Below, piece after piece: positions 44,719 through 53,510 of a stretch of 64,000 nt of DNA. How positions within the stretch are numbered: position 1 is the stretch's first letter; every line of letters begins with the position of its first letter. The notes beneath the pieces are model-generated. The model did no database searches. It was not told where the DNA came from and worked only from the letters and a program-made list of their open reading frames with translations. The DNA is from Actinomycetota bacterium (GTDB taxonomy: Bacteria; Actinomycetota; Thermoleophilia; Miltoncostaeales; Miltoncostaeaceae), in contig VGCE01000008.1 of NCBI GenBank assembly GCA_016870155.1, forward strand, positions 1 through 64,000. Reading direction: 5' to 3'. The position numbers were made by a program, and so were the translations under genes.

Positions 44719-45123
44719 ATGAGCACCCGTCCCCAGGAATGGCTTCCCGATCCCTCCGGCCGTCACGAGCTGCGCTGGTGGGATGGAACGCGGTGGACCG
44801 AGCACGTGAGCGACGCGGGCGAGACATCCACCGACCCCGGGGGCATGCAGCGCCAGCCGCCCCCGCCCCCGCGCGGGTCGGAGCCCGGCGCGCCGCGCGA
44901 GCGATCGGGCCGTGCCACGGCGTCGCTGGTGCTGGGCATCGTCGGGGTGCTGGTGTTTCCGGTGGTGTGCTCCACCCTTGCCATCATCTTCGGTGCCCTG
45001 GCGCTGCGCGACATCGGCAATCGCACGGACATCGCCGGGCGCAAGATGGCGTGGTGGGGCCTGGGCCTGGGCATCGCAGGGCTGATCATCGGCATCGTCC
45101 TCATCGCCTACCGCTTCGCATAG
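44719..45123 (+). CDS. DUF2510/DUF4190 membrane protein
   Basis: 134 residues. The N-terminus is a DUF2510 motif (EWLPDPSGRHELRWWDGTRWT), a short domain common in actinobacteria. A Pro-rich linker leads to two hydrophobic helices of DUF4190 type (ASLVLGIVGVLVFPVVCSTL, GIAGLIIGIVLIA). Its function is unknown. Confidence 0.82.
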   Translation: MSTRPQEWLPDPSGRHELRWWDGTRWTEHVSDAGETSTDPGGMQRQPPPPPRGSEPGAPRERSGRATASLVLGIVGVLVFPVVCSTLAIIFGALALRDIGNRTDIAGRKMAWWGLGLGIAGLIIGIVLIAYRFA

Positions 45124-45150
45124 ATCGGCGCGGTATCGGGGGGCATCAGC

Positions 45151-45579
45151 GTGAAGGACGGCTCGCCCGACGGCTACCGGGCGCTGGCCGCGCTCACGCG
45201 CGCGGAGCACCCCGACCACGCCCTGGCCGTGCTCGTCAAGCTGCGCGCGTCGCGCATCAACAACTGCCGCTTCTGCGAGGACGCCCACACGGCGGGCGCG
45301 CTCGAGGCCGGCGTGTCGGACGACCGCATCGCGGCCACCGCCGACTGGCAGGCGTCTGACCTGTTCGACGGCCGCGAGGGCGCCGCCCTGGCCCTCACAG
45401 ACCTGCTCACCCGCAGCGGCGACCTCGCCCGGGCCGAGGACCCCTCGATGGCTCCGGCGTGGGATGCTGCCGCCGGGGCCTTTCCCGGGGACGACCTTCT
45501 GCAGCTGGTGTTCACCATCGCCGGCATCAACGCCTGGAACCGCATGATGATCTCGGAGGCCGTGATCTCCGAGGGCTAA
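45151..45579 (+). CDS. carboxymuconolactone decarboxylase/AhpD-like protein
   Basis: The 142-residue GTG-start protein has the AhpD-like redox motif in INNCRFCEDAHTAGA (CxxC...H) within an all-helical fold (ALAVLVKLRASRINN, NAWNRMMISEAV). Such proteins act as peroxidase partners or alkyl hydroperoxide reductants. A decarboxylase role is less likely given the CxxC. Confidence 0.82.
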   Translation: MKDGSPDGYRALAALTRAEHPDHALAVLVKLRASRINNCRFCEDAHTAGALEAGVSDDRIAATADWQASDLFDGREGAALALTDLLTRSGDLARAEDPSMAPAWDAAAGAFPGDDLLQLVFTIAGINAWNRMMISEAVISEG

Positions 45580-45583
45580 GGCG

Positions 45584-45817
45584 CTAGCCCACGCGGATGA
45601 GCGACGTGATGACGTCGCGCCGCTGCTCCATCGAGAGCACCTCGTGCCCGGCGTCGTGGCACCAGGCGGGCAGGTCGAGGAATACCATTGGGTCGTCGGC
45701 CAGAACCTCAAGCACCTGGCCACGGGCCATGGCCGCGATCGTGTCCCGGGTCATAGTCACGGGCACCGGGCACCAGGTGCCGAGGGCGTCCACCGACCTG
45801 TCGTGGGGTGTGCTCAC
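45584..45817 (-). CDS. TusA-like sulfur carrier protein
   Basis: The 77-residue protein starts at GTG. It has the SirA/TusA core LGTWCPVPVTMTRDTIA with the persulfide-carrying Cys16 and then GQVLEVLADDP. TusA relays sulfur from a cysteine desulfurase to tRNA or other acceptors. It starts five bases after the NifS-like gene, so the two are probably one operon. Confidence 0.87.
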   Translation of the reverse strand: MSTPHDRSVDALGTWCPVPVTMTRDTIAAMARGQVLEVLADDPMVFLDLPAWCHDAGHEVLSMEQRRDVITSLIRVG

Positions 45818-45821
45818 CTGC

Positions 45822-47048
45822 TCATCCCGGCGCCATCCCGCGAAGGGACTCCACCGCGGCCGCGTAGGCGGCGATGGCCTTTGCCACCTCGGCGTCGGTG
45901 GTGCCGGGCCCGGCGGTCACCAGAACGGCCGAGCGCGCGAGCTGGTCATTCAGTCCCATGGCCTCGAGCACCGGCGATGCCTTGCCCGCGCCGAAGGTGC
46001 ATGCCGACCCGGGAGACACCGCCACCCCCCGCGCGGCCATGGCGAGCGCCACGGCCTCGCCCTCCACGCCCTCGGCTGACACCTGCACATGGCCTGGAAG
46101 CCGCTCACCCACGTGTGGGCCGTTCAGCCGGGTTCCCGGAACCGCGAGCATGCCGTCGGCCAAGGTGGCGGCATGGCGGCGCATGGTGGCCACCCGCGCA
46201 TCGCGACCCGCGCGTGCCTCGCGCGCGGCCACCCCGAGCGCGGCGATGCCGGGCACGTCATGGGCGCCACCGCGCTTGCCGCCCTCCTCGAGGCCGCCCT
46301 CGACCAGGGGATGAAGTCGCGTGCCCGCGCGCACCAGCAGCGCGCCCGTCCACGGCGGCGCCCCCAGCGTGCGGCCGCCGATCACCACCAGGTCGGCGCC
46401 GAGGCCGTCATCGAGGGGTATCAGCCCGGCGGTCTCCTCGGCGTCCAGAACGATCACGGCATCCGGGCACGCAGCGCGCACCGCCGCCGCGAGCGCCGCG
46501 GCCTCCTGGAGCGTTCCCACCTCGGCCTGTCCATGGGTGATCACCACGACATCTGCAGGGGCGCCGGCCCTCATATCCCCTGTGGTGGCCCGTATCGAAC
46601 TTCCTTTGCCTTCGTCGTTCGCGCCACCTCCGGCGCTCGATGTGACCGTCGTCGCGAGGTCCACCGTGGAGACGCGCCCGGTGGAGTCGACCGGGCTCAG
46701 GCGCATCTCGCCGGTGCGCCGCGTGAGTGTGCGCGCCACGGCGAGCGTGGATATGTGGGCGAGGGGGTCGGCGACGATCACCGGCGCCTCGACGCCGCCC
46801 GCGGCCAGCGACCCCTTGATCGCGAGGTTGCGCGCCTCGGTGGGGCCGGCGGTGAAGATCACGCACTCCGCGGACCAGGCGGTGAGCGCCGCCACCTGCT
46901 CGCGCGCCGCCGCGATGGCGTCGGCGGGGCCCCGCGCGGCCTCGTGCAGGGCCATGGGGCTACCCACGTGCGCGGTCCAGCGGTCCATCTCGGCGCGCAC
47001 CGCATCGGAGAGCGGCCATGCGGACGCGTGGTCGAGGTAGCCCGTCAT
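45822..47048 (-). CDS. NifS/IscS-like aminotransferase-fold protein lacking the PLP lysine
   Basis: 408 residues. The cysteine desulfurase layout is clear: GYLDHASAWPL at the start, FTAGPTEARNLAIKGS, THGQAEVGTLQ, VLDAEETAGLIPLD and the active-Cys loop GVAVSPGSACTFGAGKASPV (Cys350). The PLP-lysine segment, normally SAHK.YGPKG.GAL, reads GGRTLGAPPWTGALL, so His-Lys is Arg226-Thr227. It cannot form the usual Schiff base. It overlaps the phosphoesterase stop upstream by ATGA. Confidence 0.85.
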   Translation of the reverse strand: MTGYLDHASAWPLSDAVRAEMDRWTAHVGSPMALHEAARGPADAIAAAREQVAALTAWSAECVIFTAGPTEARNLAIKGSLAAGGVEAPVIVADPLAHISTLAVARTLTRRTGEMRLSPVDSTGRVSTVDLATTVTSSAGGGANDEGKGSSIRATTGDMRAGAPADVVVITHGQAEVGTLQEAAALAAAVRAACPDAVIVLDAEETAGLIPLDDGLGADLVVIGGRTLGAPPWTGALLVRAGTRLHPLVEGGLEEGGKRGGAHDVPGIAALGVAAREARAGRDARVATMRRHAATLADGMLAVPGTRLNGPHVGERLPGHVQVSAEGVEGEAVALAMAARGVAVSPGSACTFGAGKASPVLEAMGLNDQLARSAVLVTAGPGTTDAEVAKAIAAYAAAVESLRGMAPG

Positions 47049-47782
47049 CGTCCCTCCGCCAGCCGGGCGCCGAGATCGGTCGGCAGCCCCGCCACCTGGA
47101 TCGCGTTCTGCGCGCCCGGGACGTCGTAGGGGGTGCGCCTGAACCTGAGGGTGAGGGCATCCATGTCGAGGATCGCCCACGAGGCCCGCGGGTCGAGGTC
47201 GCGCGGCTGGCCCACCGATCCGGGGTTGATGATCCAGCGGCCGGTCTCGATCGAGAGGGTCTCCTCGCCGCGCACCAGCCCGCCGTCCAGCCTTTCGTCA
47301 TCCCCGAGCCGCCACGCGCCCGCCAAGTGCGTGTGCCCGATGAGCATGATGCGGGCGGGGTGGGCGTCGAGTGCCGCGCGCACCTGCTCGCCGGTGATCA
47401 CGTACTCCCAGATGGGGTCGCGCGGGCTCGCGTGGAACAGCGCCACCTCGCCCTCGGGGTCCTCGGGCGCGAGGGCAGCGAGGCGGTCGAGCGAGTTGCG
47501 GTCGAGCCGCCCGCGCGTCCAGTCGATGGCCGCGCGGGCGTGCGCCGTGAACTGGTCGGCGCGCACGCGTCCGGCCGCCGCCAGGTCGTGGTTGCCGGCG
47601 ATGCAGCGCTCGGACTCGGTCACGCACACGCGAAGGCACTCCGCGGGATGTGCTCCGTAGCCCACCATGTCGCCGAGGCACCAGATGCGCGTGACGGCGG
47701 CCTGGCGGATGGCGCGGCGGACGGCCTCGAGCGCGTGGCGGTTGCCGTGGACGTCGCTGATGATGGCGATGCAGTCGCTCAC
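47045..47782 (-). CDS. metallophosphoesterase, YfcE/MJ0936-like
   Basis: The 245-residue GTG-start protein has the full set of metal motifs: IAIISDVHGNRHAL, CLGDMVGYGAHP, IAGNHDLAA, LFHASPRD and LIGHTHLAGAW, then INPGSVGQPRD. It probably hydrolyses phosphodiesters. It is divergent from rlmH, with 19 bp between the starts. Confidence 0.88.
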   Translation of the reverse strand: MSDCIAIISDVHGNRHALEAVRRAIRQAAVTRIWCLGDMVGYGAHPAECLRVCVTESERCIAGNHDLAAAGRVRADQFTAHARAAIDWTRGRLDRNSLDRLAALAPEDPEGEVALFHASPRDPIWEYVITGEQVRAALDAHPARIMLIGHTHLAGAWRLGDDERLDGGLVRGEETLSIETGRWIINPGSVGQPRDLDPRASWAILDMDALTLRFRRTPYDVPGAQNAIQVAGLPTDLGARLAEGR

Positions 47783-47801
47783 CGCGGCCTACAGTATCGG
47801 C

Positions 47802-48284
47802 GTGAGCCGCCTCATCCAGTTCGTGGTCGTCGGGCGCCTGCGCCCGCCGCTCGCCGATGCCGGGGCCGAGTTCGAGAAGCGCATCGCCCGCATGGCCGAC
47901 CTCCAGGTGCACGAGGTGGCCGCCGAGCCCGTGCAGCATGGCGACGATCAGGTGTTCAGGCGCGAGGGCGACCGCATGCGCGCGAAGGTGGCGCAGGGCG
48001 CGCACGTGGTGGCCATGGACTCCCGCGGCACGGCCCCGGCGAGCAGCGAGGCGCTGGCTTCCTGGATGGGGCGCCGCCTCGAGGACGCCCGGCCCACGTG
48101 CTTCTTCATCGGCGGGGCCATCGGGCTCGACCCCTCGCTCGCCGCCGATGCCGACGAGGTGATGTCGCTGGGCCCGCTCACCCTGCCGCACCAGCTGGCG
48201 CGCGTGGTGCTGGCCGAGCAGGTGTACCGGTCGCTCGCCGACCTCGCGGGGCATCCCTACCCCCGCGCAGGCGGCGCTCGCTAG
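47802..48284 (+). CDS. rlmH: 23S rRNA (pseudouridine-1915-N3)-methyltransferase
   Basis: The 160-residue SPOUT methyltransferase has IQFVVVGRLRPPLADAGAEF, MDSRGTAPASSEALA, FFIGGAIGLDPS (SAM knot) and LTLPHQLARVVLAEQVYRS before the terminal GHPYPR. It modifies helix 69 of 23S rRNA at the subunit interface. The GTG start follows TACAGT (47790-47795) by six bases. Confidence 0.94.
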   Translation: MSRLIQFVVVGRLRPPLADAGAEFEKRIARMADLQVHEVAAEPVQHGDDQVFRREGDRMRAKVAQGAHVVAMDSRGTAPASSEALASWMGRRLEDARPTCFFIGGAIGLDPSLAADADEVMSLGPLTLPHQLARVVLAEQVYRSLADLAGHPYPRAGGAR

Positions 48285-48287
48285 CAT
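48282..48287 (+). promoter_or_regulatory. -10 element for argS
   Basis: TAGCAT eight bases before the argS GTG, overlapping the rlmH stop. The spacer CGCGCGCC is shared with that of thrS. Confidence 0.45.
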
Positions 48288-48295
48288 CGCGCGCC

Positions 48296-49957
48296 GTGCC
48301 TTCGGAGAGTCCCATCACGCCGCTCGCCCTTGCCCTCGCGCGCGAGGCATCGGAGGTCGCGGGGGGAGCCGACGCGGTCGCCATGCTCGAGCCACCCGCC
48401 AACGCGGAGTTCGGCGACCTTGCCACCAACGTGGCGATGACCCTCGCGAAGCAGGCCAGGCGCAACCCACGCGAGATCGCTGACGAGCTGGCGGGGCGTA
48501 TCACCTCGGCCGACGGGCTGGCCGGGTACGTCCAGTCGGCCGAGGTCGCGGGGCCGGGATTCATCAACCTCACTCTCAGCCCCGCGTGGTTCGCCGACGC
48601 GGCCCGGGCCATCGCCGAGGCCGGGGATGACTACGGCCGCGGCCAGGCCGAGCCGCGCGAGCGAATCCTCATCGAGTTCGTGTCGTGCAACCCCACGGGT
48701 CCGCCGCACGTGGGCCACGCCCGCCAGGCGGCCTACGGCGACGGCGTGGCGAGGATCCTCGAGTATGCCGGCCACCAGGTGACGCGCGAGTTCTACGTGA
48801 ACGACTGGGGCCGCCAGATGGAGTTGTTCGGGGCATCCGTTGCCGCGCGCTACGGCCAGCTGATGGGCCTCTCCGCCGAGGTTCCGGAGGATGGCTACCA
48901 GGGCGAGTACGTCACGGCCATCGCCGAGAAGCTGCGTGACGAGGTGGGCGACCAGTACCGCGAGCGCGTGGATCCGCCCGACGTCGAGGTGCTGGCGCTC
49001 TTCGCGTTGCGCGGCAAAGAGCTGATGCTCGCCACCATCACCGAGGAGATCGCGCGCTTCCGCGTGCGATTCGACGATTTTCTCTGCGAGACCACCCTGC
49101 ATGAGGGCGGCGCCGTGGAGCGGGGCCTCGAGGCGCTCATCGAATCGGGCGACGCCTACGAGCACGACGGTGCGCTGTGGTTCCGCACCACCGCATACGG
49201 AGACGAGAAGGATCGCGTGCTGCGCCGCTCGGATGGATCGACCACCTATCTGGCCGCCGACGTGGCGTACCATCTCGACAAGGCCGGGCGTGGCGACGAC
49301 CGCCTGCTCGACGTGCTGGGCGCCGACCACCACGGCTACATCGCGCGCCTCCGTGCCGTGATCGAAGCCGGTGGCCACGACCCGGACATGCTCGAGGTGC
49401 CCATCGTGCAGTTGGTGTCGCTCACCGAGGGCGGCGAGGCGAAGAAGATGAGCAAGCGCGCGGGCACCCTGGTGACGCTCGGCGAGCTCATCGACGACAT
49501 CGGCGTGGACGCCGCCCGGTTCTTCCTGGTGCAGCGCAGCCACGAGACGGCCTTCGACCTCGACCTCGACGTGGCCCGCGCCGAGGGCAACGAGAACCCG
49601 GTCTATTACGTGCAATACGCCCACGCGCGCATCGCGGGAATCCTGGCCCAGCAGCCCGAGGCCCCGGCCGACGCCGGCCCGCCCGCCGAGCTCGGCCCGG
49701 TCGAGCGCGCCCTGCTGCTGCAGTTGGCGCTCTGGCCCGAGGTGGTGCGCGAGGCCGAGCGCCGTCGGTCGCCCCATCGCGTGGCTGCGTACCTCATGGA
49801 CCTCGCCCGCGACTTCCACGGCTTCTACCACCGCTGCCGGGTGGTGGGGGAGGCCCCCGAGGTGGTGGCCTTCCGCCTGGACCTGCTTCGCGCAACCCGG
49901 TCGGTCATCGCCGCGGGACTCGACCTCATCGGCGTGGAGGCCCCCGACCGCATGTAG
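48296..49957 (+). CDS. argS: arginine-tRNA ligase
   Basis: The 553-residue class I synthetase has the N-terminal Add1 domain (LEPPANAEFGDLATNVAM), the HIGH-type box in NPTGPPHVGHARQAAYGD, FYVNDWGRQME, the LGADHHGYI region and KMSKRAGTLVTL (KMSK present). The DALR anticodon domain is C-terminal (YYVQYAHARIAGIL, YLMDLARDFHGFYHRCRV). Length is normal. Confidence 0.97.
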   Translation: MPSESPITPLALALAREASEVAGGADAVAMLEPPANAEFGDLATNVAMTLAKQARRNPREIADELAGRITSADGLAGYVQSAEVAGPGFINLTLSPAWFADAARAIAEAGDDYGRGQAEPRERILIEFVSCNPTGPPHVGHARQAAYGDGVARILEYAGHQVTREFYVNDWGRQMELFGASVAARYGQLMGLSAEVPEDGYQGEYVTAIAEKLRDEVGDQYRERVDPPDVEVLALFALRGKELMLATITEEIARFRVRFDDFLCETTLHEGGAVERGLEALIESGDAYEHDGALWFRTTAYGDEKDRVLRRSDGSTTYLAADVAYHLDKAGRGDDRLLDVLGADHHGYIARLRAVIEAGGHDPDMLEVPIVQLVSLTEGGEAKKMSKRAGTLVTLGELIDDIGVDAARFFLVQRSHETAFDLDLDVARAEGNENPVYYVQYAHARIAGILAQQPEAPADAGPPAELGPVERALLLQLALWPEVVREAERRRSPHRVAAYLMDLARDFHGFYHRCRVVGEAPEVVAFRLDLLRATRSVIAAGLDLIGVEAPDRM

Positions 49958-49982
49958 TCGCGGTGCGCGGGCGGCGGGATGG

Positions 49983-51692
49983 TCAGCGCACGATGATTGT
50001 CGCGGTGCCCGACACGGGGCGCCCACCCGGCGCCGTCACCGTGATGGGAATGCGGAACGTGCCCGCACGGGATGCCCGCACGCCCGAGGAGGTCGCCGTG
50101 ACGCCGCGGGGCACCCTGCCGATGCGCACGCGTGATCCGGTGGGCGCCTGCAGCCCGGCGGCGGTCACCAGGCGGGCGGGGGAGATGAGTGCCTTCCGGC
50201 GTGCCGCCAGCGGGCGCGCCGCCACGCGCGGCGCGGCGCCGGTCACCGCGGGCTGCGGGGCGGCCGTCGCGGCCGGAGGGGCCACCGGCGCGGGCACCGG
50301 GGGCACGGCAGTGCTCACGCCGGTGCCCGACAGCGCGATGCCATCGGGTGCGGCGGGGGCGTCGGATGCGATGGCGAGCGACGTCGTGCGGGCACCGGCG
50401 GCCTGTGGTGCGAACCGCACGGTGATGGTGCACGTCGATGCCGCGGGGATCGCGCCCGACGAGCAGGTGCTGGCCGTCACCTGAAATGACGCATCACCGG
50501 ACGACACGGTGCTGATGAGCGCCGGGCCGCCGCCGGTGCTCGTGAGGGTGAGGGTGCGCGTGGCGGTGTCACCAACCGCGACCTCGCCAAAGGCGAGGCC
50601 GCCGGTGTCGGCCGTGAACGCCGCGCCCGTGTCGGTGGTGGCCGGGGTGTTCTCTGCGAAGTACTCGTAGTTGTCCGAGTTGTCGATGGCCTGCGCCGGG
50701 TCGGTGGCCGCCAGGTTGGCCGCGCCGGCCTGGCCGTAGACGTGGTCGTAGGTGCCGGCGACGGCGTTGAAGTGGGCGATCTCGTGGATGAGCGTGCCGG
50801 CACGGGAGTCGGTGCCGGTGGTGGTGGTGGTCCAGAACTGGTTGCACAGGTACACGCGGTACGGCTGGTTGCGGTGGACGTAGGCATAAACTCCCGTGCC
50901 GCCGCAGTCGTCGATCGTGGCGCAGGTGAACTCCAAGGACGTCCCGGAGGTCACCGCGCGGATGCGCGCGATGTTGGCCGCCACGGTGGACCAGCGCGCG
51001 CGATCGAACGTGCCGAACCATGTGGTGTAGCGCTGTCCGGCCCGGTTGGTGGTGAAGTAGGCCTGCATCTCGGCCGCGTAGGCGTCGGCGGCGGGCACCG
51101 CCGCCGACGCCTGCGTCTCCTGCCCCGTGGTGCAGTTCGCGTAGGTGATGGCCCGCGGGGTGAGCGGGCCGCCCGCGATGCGCGTGGACGGCGGCGTGTT
51201 CGCGCCGCGCGCGGCGACGGTGAGGAGGATGGGCTGCGATGGGCCGCTCATCCCCGGGGCGTCGAACTGCACCGCGTAAGTGCCCGATCGCGTGAACGCC
51301 CAGGCCGTGCCGAGGTCAACCGTCCACGTGCGGGTGGATCCGGCCTCCACGGTCACGAGGTCGGCTGCCGACGGGTCGTCGACGCGCTTGGCAAGCATGC
51401 CCGTGTAGGGCACGGCGGCGCCGTCGAGGGTCACGCGGAACAGGGGCCCCATCACGCCGCGGGCGGGTGTGTCCCAGGCGGGCACCGAGATGTCGTCAGC
51501 CGTGGGATTGCGGATGCTCACCCGAACGCTCACGGGCGCATCCGGCGCCACCACCAGGGCATCGGCTGCAAGTGATGCCTGCAGGGCGTCGGCCGAGCCC
51601 ACGGCCGTTCCGGTGGCCGGCGGGACGAGCACAACTGCGAATGCGACGGTCACGGCGGCCACGCGCAGCCATGTGGCGAGGGGCTTCAACAC
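49983..51692 (-). CDS. secreted M35-type (deuterolysin-like) metalloprotease
   Basis: 569 residues with a signal peptide (to about residue 30). An Ig-like N-terminal domain (40-160) precedes the catalytic domain, whose TLIHEIAHFNAVAGTYDHVYG gives HExxH (His303, Glu304, His307) and the aspzincin Asp316. An ASH/choice-of-anchor-D domain (GLAFGEVAVGDTATRTLTL), a Pro/Ala linker and another Ig-like end domain follow. M35 peptidases cut on the amino side of Lys or are broadly proteolytic. It is probably extracellular. Confidence 0.87.
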   Translation of the reverse strand: MLKPLATWLRVAAVTVAFAVVLVPPATGTAVGSADALQASLAADALVVAPDAPVSVRVSIRNPTADDISVPAWDTPARGVMGPLFRVTLDGAAVPYTGMLAKRVDDPSAADLVTVEAGSTRTWTVDLGTAWAFTRSGTYAVQFDAPGMSGPSQPILLTVAARGANTPPSTRIAGGPLTPRAITYANCTTGQETQASAAVPAADAYAAEMQAYFTTNRAGQRYTTWFGTFDRARWSTVAANIARIRAVTSGTSLEFTCATIDDCGGTGVYAYVHRNQPYRVYLCNQFWTTTTTGTDSRAGTLIHEIAHFNAVAGTYDHVYGQAGAANLAATDPAQAIDNSDNYEYFAENTPATTDTGAAFTADTGGLAFGEVAVGDTATRTLTLTSTGGGPALISTVSSGDASFQVTASTCSSGAIPAASTCTITVRFAPQAAGARTTSLAIASDAPAAPDGIALSGTGVSTAVPPVPAPVAPPAATAAPQPAVTGAAPRVAARPLAARRKALISPARLVTAAGLQAPTGSRVRIGRVPRGVTATSSGVRASRAGTFRIPITVTAPGGRPVSGTATIIVR

Positions 51693-51733
51693 GCGAGGCA
51701 GTCTACGGCCGTGCGCTACCCTCCAAGCGACCC

Positions 51734-51806
51734 GCGGGTGTAGCTCAGTTGGTAGAGCATCAGCTTCCCAAGCTGAGGGTCGCCGGTTCGAGCCCGGTCG
51801 CCCGCT
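51734..51806 (+). tRNA. tRNA-Gly (CCC)
   Basis: Acceptor GCGGGTG with CGCCCGC, D stem GCTC/GAGC, anticodon stem TCAGC/GCTGA with loop TTCCCAA (anticodon CCC, U33 present) and T arm GCCGG-TTCGAGC-CCGGT. The discriminator is T. CCA is not encoded. A pentapeptide-gene remnant follows 17 bp after its 3' end. Confidence 0.93.
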
Positions 51807-51823
51807 TCTCGGATTGACTCCCG

Positions 51824-51921
51824 ATGCGCCTTCGCACCACGACCACCACCGTTGTCGCCGCCGCCCCGATCAACCAGAGGTCTACGACCTGTGTTCCCAG
51901 GTGACCAGCACCGGCTGCTGA
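51824..51921 (+). pseudogene. internally deleted pentapeptide-repeat lipoprotein
   Basis: The 5' part (MRLRTTTTTVVAAAP) resembles the first codons of the lipoprotein at 9958, and the end (QVTSTGC, stop) resembles its tail. All repeats and the lipobox are gone and the two ends are in different frames. The bases after the stop also match those after the 9958-family genes. Confidence 0.65.
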
Positions 51922-51933
51922 CCGCCTGACCCC

Positions 51934-52854
51934 GTGGACCGTCCCGACCTCGAGAGGCGCCGCGCCGAGAAGCGCGCACGCACCCGCCGCCGCAGGCGCA
52001 CGTGGGCAGTTGCCGCGGTAGCGCTGGTGGCCGTGGGGGGCGTGACCGCCACGGCCCTCGTGGTGACCTCCGCAGACGGCCCCGGCGACGCGCCGGCACC
52101 CACGGCCAGCGCGCCTCCGGCCTACCGGCAGCCCACCACGGCGTCGCCGGCGCCCGAGCCGGAGCCCGCGACGACTGCCGTCGCCGCCGAGTCGCCCCAG
52201 CGCATACGCCCGCCGGTGCCCGGGCCCGCACGGGTGATCACCGAGGGCCCCGCCAGTGCGGGGCGCAAGGTGGCCCTGACGATCGACGACGGCACATGCC
52301 CCAGCTGCGTGGACCGCATCCTCGATGTGCTGGAGGCCACCGGGGGCAAGGCGACGCTGTTCCCCAACGGCGTGTACGGCAGCAGCTGGGAACCTCAGGC
52401 GAAGCGCATCAGGGCGCTCGTCCAGAAGGGCCAGGTGACGCTCGGCAACCACACCTACAGCCACGGGGTGTCCACGCAGATCGGGGCCGCGGCATTCGGC
52501 GCCGACCTGCAGCGCAACGAGGAGTGGATCCAGAAGACCTTCCGGCTGACGGGTCGGCCGTGGTTCCGTCCGCCCTACGGCGACCACAATGCGGCGATCG
52601 ACGCTGCGGCCGGCCAGCGCGGCTACCGCAAGGTGATCATGTGGTCGGGCACCGTGGCCGACTCGCAGCCGCGCAGCGACGGGTACATCCTCGACGCCAT
52701 CGACTACTGGGCACGTCCGGGGGCCATCATCCTCATGCACGCCAACTATCCCGCCACCGCGCGCGTGCTGCCCAGGATCTTCCGCGCGCTCGAGAAGCGA
52801 CGCCTCGAGCCGGTGACCCTGGCCGAGCTCCTGGGCGGCACGGGCTCCTCCTGA
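51934..52854 (+). CDS. membrane-anchored polysaccharide deacetylase (NodB/CE4)
   Basis: The 306-residue GTG-start protein has a very basic N-terminus (ERRRAEKRARTRRRRR), one membrane helix (TWAVAAVALVAVGGVTATAL) and a Pro/Ala stalk. The NodB domain follows: ALTIDDGTCPSC (Asp-Asp), GNHTYSHG (metal His pair), RPPYGDHN and IILMHANY. It probably deacetylates peptidoglycan or another amino-sugar polymer outside the membrane. Confidence 0.9.
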   Translation: MDRPDLERRRAEKRARTRRRRRTWAVAAVALVAVGGVTATALVVTSADGPGDAPAPTASAPPAYRQPTTASPAPEPEPATTAVAAESPQRIRPPVPGPARVITEGPASAGRKVALTIDDGTCPSCVDRILDVLEATGGKATLFPNGVYGSSWEPQAKRIRALVQKGQVTLGNHTYSHGVSTQIGAAAFGADLQRNEEWIQKTFRLTGRPWFRPPYGDHNAAIDAAAGQRGYRKVIMWSGTVADSQPRSDGYILDAIDYWARPGAIILMHANYPATARVLPRIFRALEKRRLEPVTLAELLGGTGSS

Positions 52855-52922
52855 CGCCGCAGGTGGTGGCCGCTCGCCCGACCCGCGGCGATGCAGGCCC
52901 GAAAAGGTGTAGTTTGAGCAAC

Positions 52923-53510
52923 ATGGTTCCCCCCCGAATCCCGGCTGTGACGCTGTTCCGTACCGTCGTCCTCGCGTTCGTGGTCGTCCTTGCCGCGTGC
53001 CTGGGCGCAGCGTCCCCGGCCAGCGCGGGAGCGACCGATGACAATCGCTGGCGCCTGTTCGTGAAGATCTCGAACGACATGGACAACGTGACGGTGCCCG
53101 GGTACCCCCAGGTGACCCCGCCCGCACCGGTGCCCACGCCGGTGCCCGGCCCGAATCCGCCCAGCCCTGCACCCACGCCGACGCCGCCGGGTGCCGTGGC
53201 ACTGACCGGGCTCGGCGTCTCGCGCGCATCGTTCACGACCTCCCAGGGCACGTTCGTGCGGTACCGCCTCAACGCGAGCGCCAACGTGCGCCTGACCTTC
53301 TACAACCGTGCGGCGCCCAAGCGGGTCTACACCTATGCCATTCGTGCCGGGCGTCCCGGGGCTGATGCCGGTCAGAACCGCGTGTTCATCAACGGGCGCG
53401 TGAGGGGCCGCGCGGTGCGATCCGGCAGGTGGGTGATGCGCGTCTCGGCCGTGCGGAACGGCGTGGACACGCCGCCGGCTACGCGACGGCTCACCCTGCG
53501 GGCTCGATGA
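52923..53510 (+). CDS. secreted protein of unknown function
   Basis: 195 residues with a signal peptide (to about SPASAGA), a proline-rich spacer (PPAPVPTPVPGPNPPSPAP) and a C-terminal beta-rich domain (LGVSRASFTTSQGTFVRYRL, VRLTFYNRA, RSGRWVMRVSAVRNG) like the Ig-type tails of actinobacterial secreted proteins. No enzyme motif is visible. Its stop overlaps the next gene's ATG. Confidence 0.75.
   Translation: MVPPRIPAVTLFRTVVLAFVVVLAACLGAASPASAGATDDNRWRLFVKISNDMDNVTVPGYPQVTPPAPVPTPVPGPNPPSPAPTPTPPGAVALTGLGVSRASFTTSQGTFVRYRLNASANVRLTFYNRAAPKRVYTYAIRAGRPGADAGQNRVFINGRVRGRAVRSGRWVMRVSAVRNGVDTPPATRRLTLRAR

Noticed and set aside
43852-45723. Long antisense frame (623 codons) opposite gpmI and its neighbours
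   Set aside because: It spans several well-supported plus-strand genes and has no domain; a GC-driven shadow.
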